A stretch of 33,802 nt of DNA, taken from the NCBI RefSeq assembly GCF_019399235.1, contig NZ_JAELVH010000074.1, positions 1 through 33,802 on the forward strand. The letters run 5' to 3'. Under the pieces are notes generated by a model that did no database searches, was not told the DNA's origin, and was given only the letters and a program-made list of their open reading frames with translations. Each line of letters opens with the position of its first letter. The stretch's first letter is position 1. The stretch is from Streptomyces poriferorum. Its GTDB lineage: Bacteria > Actinomycetota > Actinomycetes > Streptomycetales > Streptomycetaceae. Of the stretch, positions 7,387-14,188 are shown in pieces. The position numbers and the translations under genes are program-made.

Positions 7387-8106
7387 ATGCCGGGAGCAGT
7401 GGTCATAGGAGCCGGTCCAGGGATCGGCCGGTCGGTCGCCCGCCGATTCGCCCGCCAGGGACTGCCGATCGCGCTCATCGCACGGACCGCCCGAACACTT
7501 GCCGACGTGACCGAAGCGGTTTCCCCCTTCGGTGTGCCAGTCATCGCCCTGACAGCGAACAGCACCGACGAGACGGCACTGCGCGCCGCCCTCGACACTG
7601 CGACCGCGGAGTTCGGCCTCCCCGACGTCGTGGTCTACAACGCGGCGATCATCCAGCCGGACACACCCGGACAACTGTCCGCGCACGCCCAGTTGGATGC
7701 CTGGGCGGTCAACGTGGTCGGAGCGATCACCGCCGCCTCCCACCTTGCCCCCGAAATGGCGCGGCGGGGGAGTGGTTCATTCATCATCACCGGCGGAATG
7801 CCCGAGCCGAAGCCCCAGTACGTGAGCCTTTCGCTCGGCAAGGCCGGAGTGCGCACCCTGGTCACTCTGCTCGACCAGGAATATGGACCCTCCGGCGTCC
7901 ACGTGGCCAGCGTCACCGTGGACGGTCCCGTCGCTGCGGGTACGGCGTTTGACCCCGACGACATCGCCGAACACTACTGGCGCCTGCATACCCAGCCGCG
8001 ACGCCAATGGCAACGGGAGGTCCTCCACAGCGGCCTCGCCGGGGAAGCCGTCGCAGGCGGCACGACGCCGGACGCTGAAGGCGACTCCGGCGTCGGGTGG
8101 GGGTGA
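7387..8106 (+). CDS. Short-chain dehydrogenase/reductase, atypical active site
   Basis: A 239-residue Rossmann-fold protein. The nucleotide-binding loop GAGPGIG is at 8-14, and Arg33 after strand 2 (LIARTAR) suggests NADP(H). The NNAG region is YNAA (84-87). The usual YxxxK is disturbed: the conserved Lys is Lys152 (SLGKAG), but the residue four before it is Leu148, while a Tyr sits at 145. Either the catalytic Tyr has moved or the protein works differently. RBS GAAGGAG lies 7 bases before ATG 7387. The last 15 or so codons run into sequence whose opposite strand encodes a TetR fragment, so the C-terminus may have been remodelled. It is probably activated by the divergent MerR protein. Confidence 0.75.
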   Translation: MPGAVVIGAGPGIGRSVARRFARQGLPIALIARTARTLADVTEAVSPFGVPVIALTANSTDETALRAALDTATAEFGLPDVVVYNAAIIQPDTPGQLSAHAQLDAWAVNVVGAITAASHLAPEMARRGSGSFIITGGMPEPKPQYVSLSLGKAGVRTLVTLLDQEYGPSGVHVASVTVDGPVAAGTAFDPDDIAEHYWRLHTQPRRQWQREVLHSGLAGEAVAGGTTPDAEGDSGVGWG

Positions 8107-8205
8107 CGGCGTGGCCGAGGGCCGCGAGCAGGCCGTTGTTGCGGGCCGCTACGTCCACGATGCCGTCGAGGAACGCGAGGAGGCGCGACCGGAGATCGGC
8201 TGCGG
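8095..8205 (-). pseudogene. TetR-family C-terminal domain fragment
   Basis: The minus strand reads ADLRSRLLAFLDGIVDVAAR, then NNGLLAALGHAV, which resembles the ligand-binding domain of TetR regulators. A TGA lies a few codons upstream in the same frame and no helix-turn-helix is found. It overlaps the 3' end of the SDR on the other strand. I treat it as a short decay product; the match is by eye only. The rest of 8107-8403 shows nothing else. Confidence 0.35.
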
Positions 8206-8403
8206 GACGCGATCAGCGGGGCTGACACGACTTCCGCGGTCATGACCTCCATAGGCACCCGGCCCGCTGCCCACGAGATCCTTGGCGAGAACGTGAAGTT
8301 CCGTCCTTGCGCCGAGACGAACGGCACCTGCGACGAGGTGCCGGGGTCTGCTCGGCGGCCATTGAGCGCGTGGCTGGGGCCCCTTGCGGCCGCCCGCGGG
8401 GAT

Positions 8404-9960
8404 TCAGGACGGGGCCCCCAACACGTTGGCGAGGAAGTGCGCCTCGTTGCGTCCGAGTCTGGTTGCGATCACGGCCTCGCCGCCCGTGATGCGGCCGATT
8501 ACGGTGACCTTGGCGAGCAGCCGGTCCTCGCCCTGGACTATCGCCAGGGAATCCGTGGGGGCGGCCCGGCCTGTCACCTTGCCGGTCAGGGCGGTGAAAG
8601 CCTTGGCGTCCTTACTCTCGAACGCCACCTGGACCGACCATCCGCCCGGTCCGCCGTCCTCCGTGTCCTCGAACGCCGAGACCTGCCTGAACCTGGTGAC
8701 AGTCATGCCGGGAGCGGTGGAGACGATCACGCACTGTTGTCGGTCGTCCGAGGTGAAGCCGCGACCCGAGGGCACGCCGGGCTGCGATGTCGCGAAGGTG
8801 GCGGCTTCGGACGACCCGCTGCCGGGGCAGGCTCCAGGCTGTTCGCGCTCCACTTCGAGGAAGCGCACAGGCCGGTCCGGGGCTCCCGCGGAGCCCGTGC
8901 CACCGCCGTCGCCGGACCCGTCCCAGGGACTCAGCACCAGCAGTGTGCCGGCCAACACGCCGGCCGCGGCCAGCGCGCTGACGGTCAACCGCACACGCCG
9001 GCTCCGTCCGGACGCGGCGGTGGCCGGCGGGCCGGGCAGGTGTGCCGTCCCGGCCGGCTCTGCCATGGCCTGTGTCGGCCCGTCCGCTTCGGTGCGCCCG
9101 GACCGGGCGGTCGGGCCGGTGGTGCCAACTTGGCGCAAGGCGTCACGCAGGGCATTCCGCTCGGCACGGTGTCGCTCGATGGCTGCGGTCCACCGGGCGT
9201 CCAGCACGCTCCCGTCGCTGCGGGCCGCCGGACCGTCACCGAGATGGCCGGCGCAGTGAGCGATCAGCTCGGCCGGCGTGGGCCGCGCCCGCGGATTCAG
9301 ATCGAGACAGGGCAGAACGAGGGCGTCCAATACGGACGGCAGGCCGGAGACATCGGTCTCGCCGGTGGCCGCGCGCATCAGCAGCTCCAGAGCCGAGATC
9401 TCCTCGATGTCCAGGTAGGGCGGCCTCCCCACCGCCAGGTAGTACAGGGTCGCCCCCAAGGAGAAGACGTCGGACGCCTCAGTGGTCGGCTCGCCCCGGG
9501 CCTGTTCCGGCGACGCGTATGCCACGGTGCCGAGCGCCGACTGGGTCCGGGTCAGGTCGTGCGCCTGCGAGATACCGAAGTCGATCACGCGCGGCCCCTC
9601 CACCGGCAGCAGCACATTCGACGGCTTGATGTCCCGGTGCACCAGCCCTGCTGAGTGGAGGGAGGCCAGGGCCTCCGCCATGCCGGCAGCCACCCAGTGC
9701 AGCGCGTCCGGTCCCAGCGTGCCGCAATCCTCCACCAGCTCCTTCAGTGAAGGCGCCGGAACGTACTCCTGCGCCATCCAAGGCACCTGCGCCGTGGGGT
9801 CGGCGTCGACGACACTTGCCGTGTAGACACCGCGTACCCGCTGCGCGCACGCGACCTCGCGGGCGAACGGCCAGCACTGTGAACCGTCCGACCCGCTGCC
9901 CCGGACGTACCGTTTCCGCCCCACCCCACCGCATGTCCCTGTGCCCACCTGTCTCCCCAT
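8404..9960 (-). CDS. Membrane Ser/Thr protein kinase lacking its N-lobe, with SecDF P1-head-like outer domain
   Basis: A 518-residue product from ATG 9960. The kinase C-lobe is complete: HRDIKPSN (His108-), DFG (Asp128-) and YASPEQARG (148-156). It is followed by a linker, one membrane segment (about 325-344) and an extracellular domain. The domain's end, VQVAFESKDAKAFTALTGKV, then ITGGEAVIATR and ANVLG, matches the SecDF P1 head. The Gly-rich loop and the ATP-binding Lys strand are absent: the fold begins abruptly at FAREVACAQRV. An alternative frame from 9934 encodes VRPGQRVGRFTVLA, a normal kinase N-terminus, which stops matching near 9870. So about 60 codons appear deleted with a frame change. 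It may be a pseudogene or a catalytically dead sensor. Confidence 0.65.
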   Translation of the reverse strand: MGRQVGTGTCGGVGRKRYVRGSGSDGSQCWPFAREVACAQRVRGVYTASVVDADPTAQVPWMAQEYVPAPSLKELVEDCGTLGPDALHWVAAGMAEALASLHSAGLVHRDIKPSNVLLPVEGPRVIDFGISQAHDLTRTQSALGTVAYASPEQARGEPTTEASDVFSLGATLYYLAVGRPPYLDIEEISALELLMRAATGETDVSGLPSVLDALVLPCLDLNPRARPTPAELIAHCAGHLGDGPAARSDGSVLDARWTAAIERHRAERNALRDALRQVGTTGPTARSGRTEADGPTQAMAEPAGTAHLPGPPATAASGRSRRVRLTVSALAAAGVLAGTLLVLSPWDGSGDGGGTGSAGAPDRPVRFLEVEREQPGACPGSGSSEAATFATSQPGVPSGRGFTSDDRQQCVIVSTAPGMTVTRFRQVSAFEDTEDGGPGGWSVQVAFESKDAKAFTALTGKVTGRAAPTDSLAIVQGEDRLLAKVTVIGRITGGEAVIATRLGRNEAHFLANVLGAPS

Positions 9961-10329
9961 TGCGGGGAAGTCGTAGCCCTGGCGGTCGCGCCGCACTCGA
10001 CTTGATCGCTCTGCATCGTCACGTACGGGACGCGAACTGTGCATGCTTTTGGCCGAGTTCACCGGCGAAGCAGCGGACGGCGGACCACCGTGTGCGTGAG
10101 CCGGCCCATCTGGGGGTGCTCGTACTCGATCGGCGGCTTGTTGTTCTCGGCAGGAGGTGGCGCGTGGCCCGATCGCGGTGTGCCGGTGCCGCAAGCCGAC
10201 GATGGAGGCCGCAGGGGGAGGCAGGCAATGTGCCTCTCCTCGGAGGCCGTGCACAGATTGAGTGCGGGGCACACGTGCCCAGGCCCGCCTGCGGTCATCG
10301 GCGACGAGGGTAACCACGGACGAGTTCCA
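9961..10329. other. Intergenic stretch without recognisable gene
   Basis: About 370 bases between the kinase and the dehydrogenase fossil. All frames give arginine- or proline-rich shadow translations, and I see no RBS-supported gene, RNA or repeat. It may include the kinase promoter. Confidence 0.4.
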
Positions 10330-10725
10330 GGGGCCTACTGGTTCGCCTTGGGGTTCAGCCTTGAACGGATTGACCCGGGCAACCGGATGTGGACGCTGAC
10401 GACGACACCGAAGATCGTCAGCGGTATCGATGCGGCATCGCTGGAGCGGGCCGCGGCCTTCTGCTCCGGGCTGGTGCACCGCGTCGTGCCGGTGGCCGGT
10501 GCGAGGAGACGGAGCTCGCGAAGCTGCTGGAGAACACCTTCCCGGCCGTGTACATCGTGCTGGTCCACGAGCCGGCGGAAGTGGCCCGCGATACCGGTCC
10601 GGATCTGCCCGCAGCGTTGGAGGCGGCAGCGACCAAGCCGTTCGGCTTCATGCGCTTCGACCCGGGCCCGGGTATCGGAGGCCACTGCCTGCCGATCGAC
10701 CCGGTGTACCTGTCGTGGTGTCGGC
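10330..10725 (+). pseudogene. Nucleotide-sugar (UDP-ManNAc/UDP-glucose type) dehydrogenase fossil
   Basis: Two adjacent frames together give the middle of a WecC/Ugd-type dehydrogenase. The first has FALGFSLERIDPGNRMWTLT, then PKIVSGIDAASL and VVPVAGA. After about 10500 it continues one frame down with ETELAKLLENTFPAVYIVLV, then ATKPFGFMRFDPGPGIGGHC and LPIDPVYLSW. The GGHCLPIDP segment holds the catalytic Cys. Both the NAD-binding N-terminal domain and the C-terminal domain are missing, and a one-base loss splits what remains. It is a dead fragment of a capsule or cell-wall sugar gene. Confidence 0.8.
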
Positions 10726-10802
10726 CAGGAGCGTGCTGCGGGCCGCAGAGGGTGGGGGTAGCCTCCCATCGGTCCGGAGGTGCCGCTTCTATGGTGCCCC
10801 GA

Positions 10803-11540
10803 TCAAGCCTTGAGGGGACGGCTGCCGAGCGCGCAGTGCGCGCCGCCTTCCAAGAGCTGTTCCACCTCCCGGTGAGCGGAGTCGACGATGGCGCGGACGC
10901 ACCGCGAAGCGTCCTCCGGACGTCCGTCCGCGATGGCCTCGGCCACTTCCATATGGCGGCGTACCGCGTCCACGTCCACATGGTCCGGCATCAGGGGCAG
11001 GTCGCGGCGGGCGACGAGAAGCTCCTCGGTGACCTCGGAGAGCTGGGCGAACATCCCGTTGCCCGAGGCATTCAGCAGCGCCTTGTGAAAGGCCAGGTCA
11101 GCCGCTATGAAGCCCTGGATGTCATCGGCTCGAGCGACGCTCTCCATCGCCCGGGCGAGCTCGACGAGCGCCTTCCGCGCGCTGGGTGACGCGCCCGCCG
11201 CCGCGAGGGCAGCGGCGGACGGTTCCACCGCAGCCCGCAATTCGGTGAGTTCGCGCAACTGGGCGCCGCGGAAGGGAGAGGCCAGTCGCCATCGGATGAC
11301 TTGGGGGTCGTAGAGGTTCCACTCGGTCATCGGCCGCACGGTGATTCCCACGCGGGGCCGGCTGGTGACGACCCGCTTCGACTCCAGGACCCGGACCGCC
11401 TCGCGTGCCACGGTCCGGGAGACTCCGTACCGGTCCTGTACGTCTTCGAGGCGGAGGACCTCGCCCGCACGGATCTGCTCCGCGGCGAGGGACTCCCCGA
11501 TGCGCTCGACCACCTGACCGTGCAGTCCGTGCAGTTCCAC
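10803..11540 (-). CDS. GntR/FadR-type regulator of the sugar-acid operon (GntR1)
   Basis: A 245-residue regulator. The N-terminal winged helix (about 1-70) has LRLEDVQDRYGVSRTVAREA, then VRVLESKRVVTSRPRVGITV. The all-helical FCD ligand domain follows: LRELTELRAAVEPSAAALAA, FIAADLAFHKALL, and HMEVAEAIADGRPEDA. FCD domains usually bind small organic acids through a metal site. The start is GTG 11540 with AGGGAG just upstream; the longer reading lacks an RBS. It is the last gene of the dehydratase-aldolase-kinase-aldolase operon, so a keto-deoxy sugar acid or related acid is the likely effector. The dyad at 16046-16064 is a candidate operator. Confidence 0.85.
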   Translation of the reverse strand: MELHGLHGQVVERIGESLAAEQIRAGEVLRLEDVQDRYGVSRTVAREAVRVLESKRVVTSRPRVGITVRPMTEWNLYDPQVIRWRLASPFRGAQLRELTELRAAVEPSAAALAAAGASPSARKALVELARAMESVARADDIQGFIAADLAFHKALLNASGNGMFAQLSEVTEELLVARRDLPLMPDHVDVDAVRRHMEVAEAIADGRPEDASRCVRAIVDSAHREVEQLLEGGAHCALGSRPLKA

Positions 11541-11577
11541 GCCACTCCCTGTCGTCCGTTTCAAAGGGCCTGCATTT

Positions 11578-11616
11578 GCCGATTCTGGCGTCCGGTGCTC
11601 GTCAACGAGAATCGGC
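11578..11616 (-). terminator. Hairpin at the end of the KDPG-aldolase gene
   Basis: Nine-base arms (GCCGATTCT and its complement AGAATCGGC) flank 21 bases. An overlapping smaller hairpin, CTCGT-CA-ACGAG, shares one arm. The structure spans the aldolase stop codon and precedes GntR1, so it could lower regulator expression within the operon or protect the upstream mRNA. Confidence 0.4.
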
Positions 11617-12222
11617 GAGTCTGCGCAGGAGCGTGCCCACGCGTTCACCTGTGTTCGGGGTACTGCCCGACGTGAGGGCCGAACCGATCCCGCAGGCCAC
11701 CGCACCCGCGGCTATCCATTCCGGGGCGTTGTCGATTGTCACACCTCCAGTGGGCAGCAGGGGTGCCTGGGGGAGCGCCGCGCGCACGTCGCGTAGCCAG
11801 GCAGGTGATACGGCCGAGGCCGGGAAGAGCTTCAGCGCGTCGGCGCCCTCCTCCAGGGCGTGCACCATTTCGGTCGGGGTGGCGACGCCGGGAAAGACCG
11901 GAACTCCGTAGCGGTGGCCTGCGCGGATGACTTCCGGGTGGAGGCTCGGCGACACGAGGAAGCGTGCCCCGGCTTCTATGGCCGCGCGGGCCGCGGCCGC
12001 GTCGATGACGGTGCCCGCGCCGAGCAGTGCGTGGGGGCGGGTTTCGGTGAGGCGGGCCAGGGCGGTGAGGGCTCGTGGCGTGGTGAGGGCGATCTCCACG
12101 GCGTGCAGCCCGGCGTCCAGGACGGCTTCTGCTGCCGTGACGGCCTCTTCTGGACCTGCCGTGCGGATGATGCCGAACACGCGCTGTGCGGTGACGGCCT
12201 GGGTGGTCTCCCATCGGTACAT
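11602..12222 (-). CDS. 2-keto-3-deoxy-6-phospho-sugar-acid aldolase (KDPG/KDPGal aldolase family)
   Basis: A 206-residue class I aldolase that would split a 2-keto-3-deoxy-6-phosphohexonate into pyruvate and glyceraldehyde 3-phosphate. The Schiff-base Lys is Lys131 in ADALKLFPASAV, and the proton-handling Glu is Glu43. LGAGTVID and the phosphate-binding LPTGGVT are typical. The strand around Glu43, AVEIALTTPRAL, lacks the Arg of KDPG aldolases (EVTLRT). It looks more like the DgoA type (AVEIPLNSP), as does LHPEVIRAGHRYGVPVFPG, hinting at a galactonate-derived substrate. The start ATG 12222 gives MYRWETT, with AAGGA somewhat far upstream. It is downstream of the KDG kinase, which would make its substrate. 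Confidence 0.85.
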   Translation of the reverse strand: MYRWETTQAVTAQRVFGIIRTAGPEEAVTAAEAVLDAGLHAVEIALTTPRALTALARLTETRPHALLGAGTVIDAAAARAAIEAGARFLVSPSLHPEVIRAGHRYGVPVFPGVATPTEMVHALEEGADALKLFPASAVSPAWLRDVRAALPQAPLLPTGGVTIDNAPEWIAAGAVACGIGSALTSGSTPNTGERVGTLLRRLADSR

Positions 12223-12284
12223 GACGTTCGTACTCTTTTCCTTGTGGAGAGGTGTGGTGGCCTGGCGGTGGCCGGTTGCCGGTG

Positions 12285-13238
12285 TCACCGGATGACGGTT
12301 TCGGATCCGGCGTCCGTGAAGCCGGCCAGGGCGCGATCGAGGCCGGCCTGGTTGGGCAGACCATCCGTGTCTGTGGGGCATTGCACCACCAAGGCCGCTA
12401 CGGCGGCGGCCTGGCGCAGGCATTGATCTGGGCCGTGACCGTGCAGCAGGCCCGAGAGGAATCCTGCGGCGAAGGCGTCCCCCGCTCCCACGGGGTCGGA
12501 GACCGGTACGTCAAAGGCGGGCTGGACGGCCGCTTCCGCGTCGGAGGTGAGACAGGTGGCCGATTTGTCGCGGTGCTTCACGACGATTGTTCGCGGCCCT
12601 GTCCCGAGCAGTGCGGCCGGGTCCGGAACGCCGAGCAGTTCCCACTCGTCCTCGCCCGCCATCACCACGTCCGCGTGGGACAGCAAGGGGGTGACGACCT
12701 CGCGCCAGCGTGCCGGCGTGCCGAGCTTGTGGCGGATGTTCGGATCGAAGGAGAGCACCGCGCCGGCGGCTCGTGCCAGTTCGACCAGTCGCCATGTTGC
12801 CCGGTTCGCCGAGTCAGACAGCATCGGGGTGATCCCGGTGATGTGCACGAGCCGTGCCCCCTGGAACATGCGGGGCTGCAGTTCGTGCGGCGAGAGGCGG
12901 GAGGCGGCTGAACCTGCGCGCAGATACTGCACGTCGATCGCGCGCGCCGGGTGGCTGTCACGCATGAGGACACCGGTCGGAGCTTCCGGGTCCGTGACCG
13001 CGTACGAGCTGTCGACACCATGGGCGCGGAGCTGGGCCAGCACGGCACGCCCTGCCGGATCGTCGCCGACGCGGCCGAGCCAGCGAACGGAGTGTCCGAG
13101 CCGGGCGAGGCCGGCCGCCACATTGCTCTCGGCGCCGGCGATGGAGCGGCGGAAGGAGACCGCGTGCTCCAGCGGCACCCCGGGTTCGGCCAGCATGAGG
13201 AGCATGGTCTCGCCGCATACGACGACGTCGGGGCTCAT
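12285..13238 (-). CDS. kdgK: 2-keto-3-deoxygluconate/galactonate kinase (PfkB family)
   Basis: A 317-residue ribokinase-fold sugar kinase. GAESNVAAGLARLG (35-48) is PfkB signature 1, and signature 2, DPVGAGDAFAAGF, places the catalytic base at Asp254. KDG-kinase features are the substrate-contact segment VQYLRAGSAAS and SFDPNIRHKLG. It would phosphorylate a 2-keto-3-deoxy sugar acid at C6 with ATP, feeding the aldolase encoded next. The start overlaps the end of the upstream lyase by 4 bases (ATGA), so the two are translationally coupled. A 62-base gap separates it from the aldolase. Substrate stereochemistry (gluco or galacto) cannot be read from the sequence. Confidence 0.85.
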   Translation of the reverse strand: MSPDVVVCGETMLLMLAEPGVPLEHAVSFRRSIAGAESNVAAGLARLGHSVRWLGRVGDDPAGRAVLAQLRAHGVDSSYAVTDPEAPTGVLMRDSHPARAIDVQYLRAGSAASRLSPHELQPRMFQGARLVHITGITPMLSDSANRATWRLVELARAAGAVLSFDPNIRHKLGTPARWREVVTPLLSHADVVMAGEDEWELLGVPDPAALLGTGPRTIVVKHRDKSATCLTSDAEAAVQPAFDVPVSDPVGAGDAFAAGFLSGLLHGHGPDQCLRQAAAVAALVVQCPTDTDGLPNQAGLDRALAGFTDAGSETVIR

Positions 13239-14179
13239 CGAGCGAGCTCCGTTATCAGTGGGGCGAACTCCGCACAGAAGCGGTCGATCATTTTCAGCTC
13301 TTCCTTGTCCAGCGAGTATCCCGGTGCCCGGCAGTGCGCGGACGCGAACCAGCCGCGGCGCACCGAGATCTCCTTCTCGACGGCGATGACGAGCTCCACG
13401 TTCTGCATCCAGTAGGAGAGGTAGGGCAGCATCCGGGTGTGAAGCGCGAGGGCCTCGGCCTCGTCACCGCGCTGCCAGTGTTCCCAGATCTCGACGTACA
13501 GCTCGGTGAAGGAGCAGCCCGGCTGTACGCCGACTGCTCCGCGCCGCAGGGCGTCCGGCAGTTGCAGTCCTGCGTAGCCGACCAGCGAGGGCAGCGGACG
13601 TGGCCCGGCGGCCAGCGCGGCGATCAGCCGTCCCGGCGGTGCGGACTCGACCTTGACCCAGCGGAGATTGGGGTGCTCGGCGGCCAGGGTGTGCAGGGTG
13701 GGTGCGTCCAGCGCCGTTCCGGTCTGTGCCGGGGCGTACTGCACCACGACGGGCAGCGGGTCGACAGCGAGCAGGACCTCGCGCAGGTGGGCCGAGACGG
13801 CGTTCCTGGACGGCGCGAGGAAGTGCGGCGGGAGCAGGTTGACGGCGTCGGCCCCGAGTTCCGCGGCGCGGAGCGCCTGGCGGACCGCGGTTCGGGTGGC
13901 GTGGTCGGGCACGGAGACGATGGCGGCGACATCCTGGCGGTGCCGGGTCTGCTGGATCAGCAGTCCGGTGAGCAGCTCCCGCTCTTCGGGGTCGAGTTTG
14001 TGGAACTCGCTCGCGAATCCGGGGAACATCAGCGAGTTCACCCCTGCCGCCAGTACCTGGTCCACCACCGTGGTGAACCCGTCGGGGTCGAGCTCTCCGT
14101 CGTCGTGGAACGGAACCTCCAGTACGGGTGAGACTCCTCGGATCAGTGTGTCGAGGTCCTTGTGTGCGGGTGTGGACAT
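13235..14179 (-). CDS. DHDPS/NAL-family lyase, probable 2-keto-3-deoxy sugar-acid aldolase or dehydratase
   Basis: A 314-residue class I (beta/alpha)8 lyase. The Schiff-base Lys is Lys176 (LRWVKVESAPPG) and the catalytic Tyr is Tyr148 (VVQYAP). The keto-acid binding loop, TTGE-like in most members, is FPGFASEFHKL. The partner specificity is thus not lysine biosynthesis. Known catabolic members are KDG aldolase, keto-deoxy-arabinonate dehydratase or aldolase, and keto-deoxyglucarate dehydratase. It lies 9 bases after the dehydratase, with an RBS in the gap (GAGGAA), and overlaps the KDG kinase start by 4 bases. Its context suggests direct, non-phosphorylated cleavage of the dehydratase product, parallel to the kinase/aldolase branch. 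Confidence 0.8.
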   Translation of the reverse strand: MSTPAHKDLDTLIRGVSPVLEVPFHDDGELDPDGFTTVVDQVLAAGVNSLMFPGFASEFHKLDPEERELLTGLLIQQTRHRQDVAAIVSVPDHATRTAVRQALRAAELGADAVNLLPPHFLAPSRNAVSAHLREVLLAVDPLPVVVQYAPAQTGTALDAPTLHTLAAEHPNLRWVKVESAPPGRLIAALAAGPRPLPSLVGYAGLQLPDALRRGAVGVQPGCSFTELYVEIWEHWQRGDEAEALALHTRMLPYLSYWMQNVELVIAVEKEISVRRGWFASAHCRAPGYSLDKEELKMIDRFCAEFAPLITELAR

Positions 14180-14188
14180 GTCGGTTCC

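Noticed and set aside
8242..9654. 470-codon open frame on the plus strand
   Set aside because: It lies antisense to the Ser/Thr kinase, whose motifs are unmistakable; the translation is Arg/Gly-rich shadow sequence.
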